A stretch of 64,000 bases of DNA, taken from NCBI GenBank assembly GCA_019155205.2, contig JAHNZQ020000308.1:2535998-2599997 (forward strand), in the 5' to 3' direction. How positions within the stretch are numbered: the first letter of the stretch is position 1; every line of letters starts with the position of its first letter. Positions 40,417 to 49,344 of this stretch are shown in pieces. The notes beneath the pieces were generated by a model that saw only the letters and a list, made by a program, of their open reading frames with translations, had not been told where the DNA came from and searched no databases. A program made the translations under genes and the position numbers. This stretch comes from Gracilaria vermiculophylla. Its lineage: Eukaryota; Rhodophyta; Florideophyceae; Gracilariales; Gracilariaceae.

Positions 40417-41925
40417 CTACTTGACTCCATTCATGTTCAAAGACTTGAGCGAATTTGTCAACGAGTCGTTAGTTGTAGCTTGCTCAGCAGGTGCCTCATC
40501 GCCGCCATCACTGTCCCCGGATTCCGGGGTTCTGTTTTGATCGGTGTGAGCAACTTCGAGAGGGAAAGTTTCCTCCTCCGCTCCGTACGCACGTGTGGTC
40601 AGCTTGAAGACGGTGTGCAATGGAATATCGATGTAAGGGCATTCCTCTTGCGATATTCTCATAAAGTATGCGTAGATCGCGCGGATAACAGCGTTGTGAG
40701 CCACAATCAAAACCGGTCCTCTCTGTCGTTCAAGCTCCAATATTAAGGGTTCGAGTCTGTAAATGACATCGACGTAGCTTTCGCCGCCCGGATACCTGTA
40801 CCGCAATTTATCCTTTTTCCTCTCTCCGGCAATTTCGGGCATTTGTTCCGCAATCGACTTGTACGTCATTCCCTCGCATACACCGGCGTCGATCTCATTC
40901 AACGCGCGCCAGGAATGAGTCATTGTCGGGATGTACTCGACGGTGCGTCGCGTGCGGCGCAGTTGGCTGGTCCACACAAGAGGCATTTGCTTGCCCTTGT
41001 TTGCAAATTCGCTGTTGATGAAACTGGATAAGCGTTTGGCATAGTTTCGTCCGCGGGCAGTGAGATCGGGGTCTCCGCCCAGTTGGCCGGTTACGTTCCA
41101 CTCGGACTCGCCGTGCCGACTGAGATAGATGCTTCGAGGGGTGATGTGGGAATTGAGCAAAAAACTGACAATTTTGCCCTGGGCAAAACCTTGAATGTCG
41201 TTGAGGATGAGTTGACGGCCGACGTTGATAATTTTGATGTATGAGCAGTTTTCATCGTCGTCCACAGTCTCATTGGACCTGTCGTACTGTTGAATGCGCT
41301 TCTTGAAGTCCATGACAGCTTCCTCAGGGTCGGTGTCTTTGTAATCCGGGGAATGGAGCTTGGTCTCCAAGATGTTCTTTTCGATGATGGACGGGTCAGT
41401 GCACAGACTCTCCAGGAAAAGAACGCGAACGCCGACGGCCTCGAGACGATCCTTGACCATTTGGCGCCTTTTCTTTGTAGAGTTTGTGGCGTCGTAGATG
41501 CCGACCATGCCACCGTGACTGAACCAGCCCATCATGTCGGTCAGACACTCTATGGCTAGCTCCATTCGGGCGCGTCGCCCCTGGAGGTTGTCCGGGCTGA
41601 AAAAGTCGGCCGATTGGGAAGCCCCGAGAATCATTCGCCGGTAGTTGCCAACGTTGAAGACGGCGGCCGAGAAGCCGAGCCAGTTGAGGTAGCGCTCGAG
41701 GCACCTTGCGATGTGGGTCTTCCCGCGCGCGGGGAGGCCAACCATGACGATGCATAGCTTCTTGGTGGCGATGGCGGCGGGGCTTTGGGCTGGCGGGGAG
41801 ACGAGGGCAGAAGCGCTATCTGCGTGGGTGTGCGAGAAGTTGGGGATTGAAGCAAAGGCAGAGACGTTGTCGAAGGACACGGCGCGCTTGAGCATCTCGC
41901 GGAGACGGTCTTCATGAAGGGTCAT
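40417..41925 (-). CDS. PFKFB: 6-phosphofructo-2-kinase / fructose-2,6-bisphosphatase, bifunctional (502 aa)
   Basis: Makes and removes fructose 2,6-bisphosphate, the regulator that sets glycolytic versus gluconeogenic flux in the cytosol. The ATG at 41925 (MTLHEDRLREMLKRAV) is the first real ATG. Residues 55-255 are the P-loop kinase domain: Walker A GLPARGKT (63-70), NVGNYRR, and DATNSTKKRR. Residues ~262-470 are the histidine-phosphatase domain: LSRHGESEWN with catalytic His271, then GVCEGMTY and IVAHNAVIRAIYAYF for the Glu and second His. Both active sites look intact, so it should be bifunctional. A Ser/Ala-rich N-terminal stretch may be regulatory. The C-terminal tail is acidic and short. 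Confidence 0.94.
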   Translation of the reverse strand: MTLHEDRLREMLKRAVSFDNVSAFASIPNFSHTHADSASALVSPPAQSPAAIATKKLCIVMVGLPARGKTHIARCLERYLNWLGFSAAVFNVGNYRRMILGASQSADFFSPDNLQGRRARMELAIECLTDMMGWFSHGGMVGIYDATNSTKKRRQMVKDRLEAVGVRVLFLESLCTDPSIIEKNILETKLHSPDYKDTDPEEAVMDFKKRIQQYDRSNETVDDDENCSYIKIINVGRQLILNDIQGFAQGKIVSFLLNSHITPRSIYLSRHGESEWNVTGQLGGDPDLTARGRNYAKRLSSFINSEFANKGKQMPLVWTSQLRRTRRTVEYIPTMTHSWRALNEIDAGVCEGMTYKSIAEQMPEIAGERKKDKLRYRYPGGESYVDVIYRLEPLILELERQRGPVLIVAHNAVIRAIYAYFMRISQEECPYIDIPLHTVFKLTTRAYGAEEETFPLEVAHTDQNRTPESGDSDGGDEAPAEQATTNDSLTNSLKSLNMNGVK

Positions 41926-42135
41926 TTTTGCGGATGCTAAGGCGGGGGAGGAAGGAGTTGGGACTGGCAAGGGGTTGGGACAAGAGTGCGCGACGGGCGA
42001 CGGCTCCAAGGGTGCGCGTAATCAGTGAAGCAAGCGGCACGAAGTGCGGGTGGGGGGCGGATGGGTGACGTACAGAGGGAATGTCTGAGAGGGGGGGCTG
42101 GCGCCACGTGGGAGCGGCGCTGTGGCCAACGCAAA

Positions 42136-42990
42136 TTACTGTGATTGCGGCGGCGGAGGTGTGGTGTTGGCGAGGTCGAGGGGGTTAGAGGTGTCAAGGG
42201 GGTTGCCGAGATCGGCCTCGACGTGCCAGCAGCTGTCCGTGGGCACGAGCGGGTTCGGCTGCAGGTGGCGCACGATTGCGAGGCGGCGTGCACGGTGTTG
42301 AACGTTGGCGCGGATGAAAGGCTCAATGCGGAGGGGGTCGCGCATGCGGCGGCGTACGACGTTCAAGATCTGCGCCTGCGAGAGAGCGGCGAAGCGGCGA
42401 GCGTCGGCACGGATCTCGTCGAGGGCGACGGGGGCCGCGTTGTGGTGGAGGGGGCCGCGGCGTGCAATATAGGCGAAAACGGGCTGGCGGAGGAGGGCGG
42501 AAGGGGCGGCGGGGGCAACGATGCGCACGCCACGGTTGGGGAGCAGGCGGCACAAGAGGTAGCCGGCCTCAGAGCGGTGCATAAGCTGCAGCAACGCGTC
42601 GGGAATCAGCGTGGCATATACATGCGCGACGGTGCCAGGGCTGGCGGCCAGCGTGGCGGGCACGCTGCCGTATGGAGCCAAAAGCGCTGCGTACACGACG
42701 TCCATCCCATGCAGCTCCACTGGCACGACGTGCACGGCGGCGGCGGCGGCGCCGAGCTTGCGCCGCAGCTGCTGTGGCGCCGCGTTGGAGCCGATGGCGA
42801 GCACCACGTGCAGACGCGGCGCGCGCGGCGGGTCGTACGGCGCACATGCGCCGTTGACGAACGTGAACGCGTGCGTCGGCCGCTCATACGGGTACCCCAT
42901 CGCCCGCACCACCACCGCGTCGCAGCCGCCGCCGCCATCGCCGCCGTCGCCTTCGCCGCTTTCTCGGGGGGGTTGTTGCGGCCCGGTCAT
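42136..42990 (-). CDS. Gamma-glutamylcyclotransferase (AIG2/ChaC)-like protein (284 aa)
   Basis: The ATG at 42990 starts MTGPQQPPRESGEG; a Gly/Asp-rich stretch precedes the domain. VLAIGSNAAPQQLRRKLG (residues ~63-80) resembles the YGSN-type substrate loop of the gamma-glutamylcyclotransferase fold, and LLQLMHRSEAGYLL places Glu141 where the catalytic glutamate is expected. VYAALLAPYGSVPATLAASP and FAYIARRGPLHHN fill the usual strand positions. Family members cleave gamma-glutamyl amino acids or glutathione, but this branch is more like uncharacterised bacterial proteins with GSN loops, so substrate is not claimed. Residues ~200-284 are outside the core. It ends 210 bases from the start of the PFK-2/FBPase-2 gene on the same strand. 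Confidence 0.5.
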   Translation of the reverse strand: MTGPQQPPRESGEGDGGDGGGGCDAVVVRAMGYPYERPTHAFTFVNGACAPYDPPRAPRLHVVLAIGSNAAPQQLRRKLGAAAAAVHVVPVELHGMDVVYAALLAPYGSVPATLAASPGTVAHVYATLIPDALLQLMHRSEAGYLLCRLLPNRGVRIVAPAAPSALLRQPVFAYIARRGPLHHNAAPVALDEIRADARRFAALSQAQILNVVRRRMRDPLRIEPFIRANVQHRARRLAIVRHLQPNPLVPTDSCWHVEADLGNPLDTSNPLDLANTTPPPPQSQ

Positions 42991-43349
42991 CGCAAGCTCC
43001 GCGATCCCGCTGTCGCGGCTACGGCAGCTCACAATGGGAGAGGCTCCGCCGTCCGCGCTCGCGCCGCGCCCTTGAAGCGCGCGCCTGCCACGCTACACAG
43101 CTGCACACGTGGCGGCAGATATGGCGCAGATATAGCGCTGCGCCCAATGAATTTGCAGCACGCCACCGCGGCGCACTCGCTCATTGGGCGCCCCGCGCCG
43201 CCAAAATCTCAGCGCCGTTCGTGTGTATAGCCGCCCCTCCGCCTTCGCCTCCGCCTCCCCCGCCCCTTCCCCCCCCCGCTCCCGGCACGCGCAGCGTCCG
43301 TCTGCGCGACCCCTCCCCCCCACAGCCCGCGCCCCCCCTTCTGTGCGCC
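42991..43349. promoter_or_regulatory. GC-rich divergent spacer
   Basis: 359 bases between the cyclotransferase-like start and the possible 80-residue membrane protein start. C-rich after 43,215; no gene supported. Confidence 0.45.
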
Positions 43350-43592
43350 ATGCTCCCCCTCCGACCGCCCCCTCTCCCCGCGCCGCCGACGCGCCCGTCG
43401 CGCGCGTCGCGGCTGCGCTGGCTGTGCGTGCGCTCGGCGCGGCTGTGCCGTCACAGTGCCGTCGCCGTCACCGTTGTGGAGACGGCCGTCGTGCTCACGC
43501 TCGCGCTGTCGGCGCATCTCACGCTGTGGGGAATTCTGCGCTTTGGAGTTCCGTCGTCGCACCGTCTCAACATGCTGGCGCAGGTCGCATGA
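43350..43592 (+). CDS. Possible small single-pass membrane protein (80 aa)
   Basis: The ATG at 43350 follows a long C-rich leader. The product has a Pro/Arg-rich N-terminus (MLPLRPPPLPAPPTRPSRAS), a basic stretch and one hydrophobic helix (VAVTVVETAVVLTLALSA), ending in LRFGVPSSHRLNMLAQVA. A canonical AATAAA lies 44 bases after the stop. Charge distribution (basic before, neutral after the helix) would orient the N-terminus inside. No homologue recognised; short genes in GC-rich DNA can be artefacts, so this remains tentative. Confidence 0.38.
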   Translation: MLPLRPPPLPAPPTRPSRASRLRWLCVRSARLCRHSAVAVTVVETAVVLTLALSAHLTLWGILRFGVPSSHRLNMLAQVA

Positions 43593-43635
43593 CCCCCCCT
43601 TTACTCACTGCTAACTTTTTGGTACTTGACATACA

Positions 43636-43641
43636 AATAAA
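43636..43641 (+). terminator. AATAAA polyadenylation-type signal
   Basis: AATAAA 44 bases after the stop of the small membrane protein frame and 16 bases before the end of the convergent Hc1-like gene. Function inferred from position only. Confidence 0.4.
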
Positions 43642-43656
43642 CTGTTCTTCATCCCG

Positions 43657-44092
43657 TCACAGCGACCCGTGTGGCAGATGCGCCACGTGATGTGTGGGCG
43701 GCGCCGATGTGGGCTCCATGGACTGCAGAGGCGCCGACAACTCGAACGGCTCCTGGTGCATCAGCTGCGCGCTGTGCTCCATCATGCGCGCGTGCGCCGA
43801 CTCGGTCTTACACCGCTGAATGGCCACCCGCAGCTCCTGCGCCAGCGTCTTGAGATCCTGAAGCGCTTTTCTCGCCCTCACGCCCGCCGCTTTGTTGCCT
43901 TTGCACATGCAAAACGCTCGATTAGTCGCACCGCTGCGGCGCCGTCGCTTGCGCACGCGTTCGCGCCCGCTCACTCGCTCACGCTCTCACTCACTCACCT
44001 TTATCAAAGAACTTTGCACCGTCCAGCGCAATGGAGTCGACGCATTCGCGAATCTCGGCCAGTTTGGCCAATCCCAGTTCCACGCTGTCCAT
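43657..44092 (-). CDS. Hc1-type (bacterial-like) histone H1 domain protein, two exons (111 aa)
   Basis: Small DNA-binding protein resembling the histone H1-like Hc1 family known from Chlamydiae and Bacteroidetes. Exon 1 is 44092-43999 (MDSVELGLAKLAEIRECVDS...), exon 2 is 43898-43657. The 100-base intron (gtgagt...tgcaaag, phase 1) joins FFDK to GNKAAGVRARKALQDLKTLA, producing the family hallmark GNKAAGxRxRKxxQxLKxLAQExR. Neither exon alone shows the full domain. After residue ~65 the sequence is a non-conserved Met/His/Pro-containing tail, without the lysine-rich tail typical of bacterial Hc1. The intron shows it is a nuclear gene, not bacterial contamination. The expected role is chromatin or organelle-nucleoid compaction; location is unknown. 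It is divergent from the mL41 gene. Confidence 0.75.
43899..43998 (-). other. Intron of Hc1-like histone gene
   Basis: 100 bases, phase 1, donor gtgagt, acceptor tgcaaag on the minus strand; contains GTGAGT-like repeats near the donor and GACTAAT, a plausible branch-point word, near the acceptor. Confidence 0.78.
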
Positions 44093-44579
44093 GTCGATGG
44101 CGAAGAAAAGCAGAGAGCGCGCGCGCGAAAAGGCGTTCGGATGCGCCGCCAGTCGAAGTGCGGCCGCCTGGCTCTCGCACCGCGTAGATACAGCACTGCG
44201 CACTCTTGAGTGCACGTCCGCACCGACGGCGTGCCGCGGACGCCAGCGCGGTGTAGGCGCGCGTCCGTTTTGAGCGCGCCCAATTGCGCTCCCGCCCGCC
44301 CCGCGTCCCGAACGACGCGGGCCGCCGCGCGGACGCCGCCTCCGGTGTCCGCGCCACTACGTGTTCGTCGCTCCGTCCGTCTGCGCCGTTTGCCACTGTC
44401 GGCTGGCGCATGTCCACGTGGACAATGTTGCAACGCGGCCACACGTCCACGTGCTCAGCTGCGCCGCCGCGCCTGCCGCCGCCGTCGGGCGCGCTGTTAT
44501 CTACGAAGAGCATGAGGAGGCGCTGCGGTGAAATGGAAGTGGCGCCCGCACGGTCGACACCCCCCCCCGGAGTGGCGCC
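44093..44579. promoter_or_regulatory. Divergent promoter region (Hc1-like / mL41)
   Basis: 487 bases between the two start codons, GC-rich, no recognised element or gene. Confidence 0.45.
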
Positions 44580-44876
44580 ATGGGCGGAGCGCTTCGTGCC
44601 ACGCGCGCCGCTCTCGGCAAGTACAAGCGCGCCACGGGCGGCCTCGCGCGGAAAGGTAATGCCAGTCTGCACCCCAAGCACGGGCCGCGCTTCTTCAACA
44701 AGGGCTACGGCGCCAAGTCCATGGGGCGCCACACGCGGAAGGGCTCATACGTCATCGAGTACGCGCAAAAGGTGCCCGTGTACATGGTCCCCGATCTGCG
44801 CGACTGCCCGCTCAAGCCGTACGTGAGCTACAGTACGCCGCTGGTCAGAGTACCGCCGCCGCCCCCCGCCGAGTGA
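44580..44876 (+). CDS. Mitochondrial large-subunit ribosomal protein mL41 (MRPL27/MRPL41 family) (98 aa)
   Basis: Component of the mitochondrial large ribosomal subunit, without a bacterial counterpart. The ATG at 44580 gives MGGALRATRAALGKYKRATG, a basic presequence-like start. The family signature follows: HPKHGPRFFNKGYGAKSMGR, HTRKGSYVIEYAQKVPVYMV and VPDLRDCPLKPYVSY. Length matches fungal MRPL27 cores. No intron is needed, although a GTAAT word occurs in the first third. Located head to head with the Hc1-like gene. Confidence 0.9.
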   Translation: MGGALRATRAALGKYKRATGGLARKGNASLHPKHGPRFFNKGYGAKSMGRHTRKGSYVIEYAQKVPVYMVPDLRDCPLKPYVSYSTPLVRVPPPPPAE

Positions 44877-45659
44877 AGGCACGGCATTTCGGTAAGTTGT
44901 CGCACCGCTTGTCCCTGCGCCCGTGCGCGCGACTAGGTGTGATGCTTCTTTCCCCGAATGATCGACTATGATTTGAATTTGGGACGTCAAGGCTACATCT
45001 TCAAGCCAGCCTTGGCTCCGACTGACCTGCCGTTGTGCACCTACTAATGGGCTATGATTGCAACAAGTTTGCTAACCTGTTCTCGAGCGCCTCCTCCCTA
45101 TAGTTCTTCTCCTTGTCCACACAGTAACTTTTCTACGCCCATATCGCTGTCTACTTTATTGTATATATGACGGATGTATGCTTCGTGCCGACCTCAGAAG
45201 CCACGCTTAATTTGCGGCAGCACAAGCTTCGAAGCAGCAATGCGCTGCCGAAGATGCTGTATGCCTCTATGGCCTTGACGCCATCGCTACTGACGCTATG
45301 CAGCGGCCGAAAATAGTGCACCACACAAAGGCGCGCCGCCGCCGGGCGACCACCTCCAACTGTAAAGGCTCTACCCTATTATGTAAGCTGCGCTCAAAAC
45401 CCAATGGCTGCTGAGTCATAAATTTGTCCGACATACAGACGCGTATCATGCATAGATACTGTGCGTGCGCCGCGCCTACCTCTGCTCCCGCCGCTTCGCG
45501 CTTTGGCGCCCGCTCACATCTGAAGCGCCGCTTCCTTTTTACCTTCGCGCTGTCCGCTCGCTCACACTCTAGCGCGGCGGCCTCTCTCCCTCTCATCCTC
45601 TCTTGCAGCTTCCTCCCCGCTTCTGCCCCGTACTCTGCTCCCATTTTTCCTCGCTCGCC
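44877..45659. other. Intergenic interval
   Basis: 783 bases between mL41 and the transporter. AT-richer to ~45,280, then a C/T-rich leader before the transporter ATG. A TATATATG word lies at about 45,163-45,170. No gene. Confidence 0.45.
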
Positions 45660-46745
45660 ATGAGTGCCAAAACCTCAGAGTCCGTCAAGCTGCTGCCGTC
45701 ACGCTCCCACAATGCCATCCCTGTCATCGTCTCCACCGTCGCCAGCAAGAAAGATGCATCGTCGCCGCCGTCCTCCCACCACTCACTCACGCGCTCGCTC
45801 GCCGTCTGCCTCTTATACGGCTGCACTTCTGTCAGCATCACCTTCTTCAACAAGGCCATCTTCTCTGTGTACCAATTCCGCTTCCCTTGTTTCGTCACGC
45901 TGCTTCAGATCGCCGTCTGTCTCTCCATCCTCTCCTTTGCCCACGCCATGCGCTTCATCAAATTGACCCCCGTCTCGTTTGCGCTTGTCAAACACGTATA
46001 CCCGCTCACCCTCTGCTGGTGGACCTATGTCGTCTCTGGAATTGCCGCCCTTCGCTTTCTCAACATCCCCATGTTCTCCACGTTGCGAAAGTGCACCGCG
46101 CTCGTTGTGCTCATCTTGGAGGCTGTCCTGCTCTCCAAGCACGCCAAACCTTCCATCTGGTTTTCTATTCTCATCATGGTTGGTGGCGGCGTCATTGCTG
46201 GCGTTACAGATCTGTCCTTCTCCCACGCGGGCTACGTGCTTGTCTTCATCTGCTGCCTTTCCACCGCTTTGTACCTCATTCTCATTGTCAAGATCGGTAA
46301 ACACCCTGCGCTGGATACCTTTTCCTTGCTCTACCTCAACAATCTCATATCATTTCCTCTCATGCTTTCATACATGCTTCTGTTCAGCAATGAGCTGAAA
46401 GAAGTGCCGCACTACAAGTATTTAGACGATGGCAAGTTTTGGGCCTTTTTGCTGTTTTCCGCTGCACAAGCAACGTTGCTTAATGTCGCTATTTTTTTGT
46501 GTACCAAGCTCAATTCACCGTTGGCTACTACTGTCACCGGTCAGATGAAGGATTTTGTCACCGTCGGCTTCGGTTTGTTTGTTTTTGGCGACGTTCGCCT
46601 GAGTGTGCCAAATCTTATTGGCCTTGCCATCAGTCTTTTTGGGTCCGTGATTTTCAGCCTTATCAAGCTCACTCAAGCACGAAGATCAAAACAGCTGCAG
46701 AGAGTCGCTAGTGCTTCGAAGATTACGTCTAAGACAAGCGGTTGA
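45660..46745 (+). CDS. Nucleotide-sugar transporter, SLC35D / drug-metabolite superfamily (361 aa)
   Basis: Golgi/ER antiporter that carries nucleotide sugars such as UDP-GlcNAc, UDP-glucose or GDP-mannose into the lumen for glycosylation. The ATG at 45660 opens a Ser-rich cytosolic N-terminus of ~45 residues, then ten hydrophobic helices beginning SLAVCLLYGCTSVSITFFNK. Family text includes LRFLNIPMFSTLRKCTALVV, the paired FYTLLYLNN-like SLLYLNNLISFPLML and the C-terminal SPLATTVTGQMKDFVTVGFG followed by LIGLAISLFGSVIFS. The terminal tail is basic, with lysines (QARRSKQLQRVASASK) that could serve ER/Golgi retention. The exact sugar cannot be deduced; TGQMKDF resembles the UDP-sugar/GDP-mannose SLC35D group. 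It would supply donors to enzymes such as the GT90-like protein, which is inference. Confidence 0.85.
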   Translation: MSAKTSESVKLLPSRSHNAIPVIVSTVASKKDASSPPSSHHSLTRSLAVCLLYGCTSVSITFFNKAIFSVYQFRFPCFVTLLQIAVCLSILSFAHAMRFIKLTPVSFALVKHVYPLTLCWWTYVVSGIAALRFLNIPMFSTLRKCTALVVLILEAVLLSKHAKPSIWFSILIMVGGGVIAGVTDLSFSHAGYVLVFICCLSTALYLILIVKIGKHPALDTFSLLYLNNLISFPLMLSYMLLFSNELKEVPHYKYLDDGKFWAFLLFSAAQATLLNVAIFLCTKLNSPLATTVTGQMKDFVTVGFGLFVFGDVRLSVPNLIGLAISLFGSVIFSLIKLTQARRSKQLQRVASASKITSKTSG

Positions 46746-47314
46746 CAGGTTCATCATGCACATCCGGAGAGGGTACAAATTTTTGTTCATGCATGGTCTG
46801 CGCTCTCACTTTTGTTCGCGACTTGTTGCACAATAAACATTTATCGCGGAGGGGAGAGGAGAGTGATCCGAATTTGCCGTAACGGGCATGAGTCAAATTG
46901 GAATTAGATTCTTGGAATTTGCTCCCCAGGACTAGGGTGACTGCATTTGGGTCGGAGCTGTGCTGCGAGTCACACGGGTATACAAAAGGTGCGCACTACC
47001 ATCTGCTCTGCCGTAGTCCTTCCCAACGCATGTCTAGCTTGCGTTGCCAGGAGGCGGAAACTTTTGTCGGTCAAGTCTGAATTGAAAATATCCACAGCTC
47101 ACCGTACTCGCTCTCGTTCACGTGGGGACACATCTTCTGCAGCTCTGCCTCAGTCCGGGGGAGCGGCGAATTCGCAAGCACGCATTGCTGTCGGTGCGCA
47201 GTTCATTAACAGAGCACCGAGAACTTGGGTGGTGCTCACCAACCACGTGTGGTCGCTCAAAACACCGCTGTACTCTGTAAATCATTTTGGTACCCAATTG
47301 TAAGAGCATTGAAC
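46746..47314. other. Intergenic interval with polyadenylation-type signal
   Basis: 569 bases between two plus-strand genes. AATAAA at 46832-46837, 87 bases after the transporter stop; no gene seen. Confidence 0.5.
46832..46837 (+). terminator. AATAAA polyadenylation-type signal
   Basis: AATAAA 87 bases downstream of the transporter stop codon in an AT-richer context. Assigned by position. Confidence 0.45.
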
Positions 47315-48484
47315 ATGGCCCAAATCGGACTGCGCCGCCGGCAGTTGGCAACCTTCATGTTGCGCAACGATGACAGCGCCGGTTTGGTGAAAGTGCTGCC
47401 GTCGCGGTCTGTGGGCTTTCTGCCGAAGCAGACAGTCATTCGAGCCTGTTGTTACAAACCTGAACATACGGCATCTGTGCAAATTCCGGCAGCGCACGGC
47501 TGCTCTCCGCGTCCAACGATTTCGCCTCCAAGCCGTCATCCACACCACTATGAGGCCTCCTCCAAATCGCGACCCGATCCACCGGCCCTGATCTACCCCC
47601 CCTATGCGCACGCGCTGGCTGGCGCCGGGGCGGGACTGGCCGCTGTGTTGCTCCTACATCCATTGGATACGTTGCGGACAAGACTGCAGGTGTCTACAAG
47701 CGGAGCCGCTTTGCGAATCCTTCGAGACATTGTCGTGCGCGAGGGGTCGTCCGCGTTCTACAAGGGCGTAGTGCCTGCTGCGTTTGGCAGCGTTGTTTCG
47801 TGGGCGTTTTACTTCCACTGGTTTCAGCAAGCACAAGCGTTTTACCGGAGGCGAATTCCATATGACACTGCGTCGCACTTGATTGCCGGTACCACCGCGG
47901 GGGCCATGACATCATTGGCAACCAACCCAATCTGGGTGGTGAAGGTTCGCTTGCAGCTGCAGGCTGTTACTTCATTCGATCAGACGGGTTTAAGACCTTA
48001 CAAAGGGTTTTCGGATGGATTGAAGTCTATTTTGAGAGATGAAGGTGTGCGCGGCCTGTACAGAGGACTGGGACCCAGTTTGTGGCTCGTTTCCCACGGT
48101 GCTATACAGTTTACGCTTTACGAGCAATTCAAAACATGGCTGAAAGCGGATCAAGACGCCGGAAATCTGCAACCGGCGAATGCACCCACTCGGACCACTG
48201 TGTACCAATCGCTGGTTGCCTCAACGGCATCCAAACTGATCGCATCTTTAACGACATATCCCATCCAGGTTGCCCGCACCCGCATGCAGGACAGGAGTGC
48301 TGACAGCGCCAAGTACCGCAGCTTTGGACGAGCCTTTGTGCACATTTTTCGAACCGAGGGGAGCAGAGGACTTTACCGCGGACTGTCGGCAAACGTAGCG
48401 CGTGTCACCCCTCAGGCCGCTGTCACTTTCATCACATACGAGCAAATCCTTGGATTATCTGTTTTACAATCGAAAGAACGCTAA
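47315..48484 (+). CDS. Mitochondrial carrier, folate/FAD transporter-like (SLC25A32 group) (389 aa)
   Basis: Inner-membrane carrier of mitochondria or peroxisomes. The ATG at 47315 (MAQIGLRRRQLATFMLRN) gives a basic N-terminus of about 100 residues that could include a targeting peptide. Three carrier repeats follow with signatures LLHPLDTLRTRLQ, ATNPIWVVKVRLQLQ and TTYPIQVARTRMQ; each is followed by the second-helix motif (SSAFYKGVVPAAFG, VRGLYRGLGPSL, SRGLYRGLSANV). NPIWVVKxRLQLQ and WLVSHGAIQFTLYEQFK are typical of the folate/FAD (SLC25A32, yeast FLX1) and pyrimidine/NAD carrier group, which substitute Trp in the second signature. Substrate therefore is probably FAD, folate or NAD, with the first two favoured. 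Confidence 0.87.
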   Translation: MAQIGLRRRQLATFMLRNDDSAGLVKVLPSRSVGFLPKQTVIRACCYKPEHTASVQIPAAHGCSPRPTISPPSRHPHHYEASSKSRPDPPALIYPPYAHALAGAGAGLAAVLLLHPLDTLRTRLQVSTSGAALRILRDIVVREGSSAFYKGVVPAAFGSVVSWAFYFHWFQQAQAFYRRRIPYDTASHLIAGTTAGAMTSLATNPIWVVKVRLQLQAVTSFDQTGLRPYKGFSDGLKSILRDEGVRGLYRGLGPSLWLVSHGAIQFTLYEQFKTWLKADQDAGNLQPANAPTRTTVYQSLVASTASKLIASLTTYPIQVARTRMQDRSADSAKYRSFGRAFVHIFRTEGSRGLYRGLSANVARVTPQAAVTFITYEQILGLSVLQSKER

Positions 48485-48720
48485 CATGTCACTCCGCTGC
48501 GGTCTCCGATAACAACCTACTCTCTTGCCCATCGGCAAATGCTTATGAGAAGCTCAAGTTCGAAAACACATTTTCGTGATTTCATCTCGATAATGGGCAC
48601 ATCGAAAACGCTGTTTCCTCGTTTGAATACCTAATGGCGGCGTAATCCGCTAAAGTTTCGTAAAGGGGTGAAAGCATGCACTCACTGACATTATACTACA
48701 TAATTTGAAGGATTAAGGCA

Positions 48721-49344
48721 TTACACTGGAGGAATGGCATCTATGCTCGGCTTTCTGAAGCTTCCGTGCAGAAGGGCAACAAACGTGATGGCCGTCAACA
48801 CTTCGAAAAATAACTCAATTCCGCCAGCTGTGATCCAGAAGACCAATCCACCCAACAAGACCAGTAGGCCTAGTTTTTCAGAGGTATCGAGAGAGAAGCC
48901 CATTAGCTCGTAATCCGCATTCTGGTGTTCCACTCCAAAGAACTGGAAGTAAACCCACACAACTACCAGTGTTCCAATCAAAGCGCCCACCCGAGTGATG
49001 ACGCTGAGCACCGTCATAACAAGCCCAATTAGCACGTAATTAAATAAGAAGTACGGAATATTAATCTTCAGTCGGTCTATGCATGCAGAGATACCACCCT
49101 CTGGAAGCCCAAAGGCAGACAGGTCAAAGAATTCAAGCCATGGCCGAGCTCGACCCGTTGCTCGCGCACCACGAGTAGACACCCATGACGAAATCGCCGA
49201 AGCAGAATTTCCAACCGTTGCGAATAGGGACTCTATAGGAACAGTTACCCAGCCAGGAAACGCAAATAGTTTGGATTGAGTACTTTCAACACCGTCACCC
49301 TCTGGGGCGGGCGCGGACGTTGGAAGATCTGTCTGCGTTACCAT
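48721..49344 (-). CDS. PRA1 family (prenylated Rab acceptor / YIP3-like) protein (207 aa)
   Basis: Small ER/Golgi membrane protein that binds prenylated Rab GTPases and takes part in vesicle traffic. The ATG at 49344 starts MVTQTDLPTSAPAPEGDG. After ~75 cytosolic residues, WLEFFDLSAFGLPEGG followed by ACIDRLKINIPYFLFNYVLI matches the PRA1 entry motif (RPWxEFF...P......R...N..YF..NY). Two hydrophobic hairpins follow (LIGLVMTVLSVI.../GALIGTLVVVWVYFQF and LGLLVLLGGLVFWITAGG/FFEVLTAITFVALLHG), and the tail SFRKPS matches the usual HASFR. Length and layout are standard. No intron. Confidence 0.88.
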   Translation of the reverse strand: MVTQTDLPTSAPAPEGDGVESTQSKLFAFPGWVTVPIESLFATVGNSASAISSWVSTRGARATGRARPWLEFFDLSAFGLPEGGISACIDRLKINIPYFLFNYVLIGLVMTVLSVITRVGALIGTLVVVWVYFQFFGVEHQNADYELMGFSLDTSEKLGLLVLLGGLVFWITAGGIELFFEVLTAITFVALLHGSFRKPSIDAIPPV

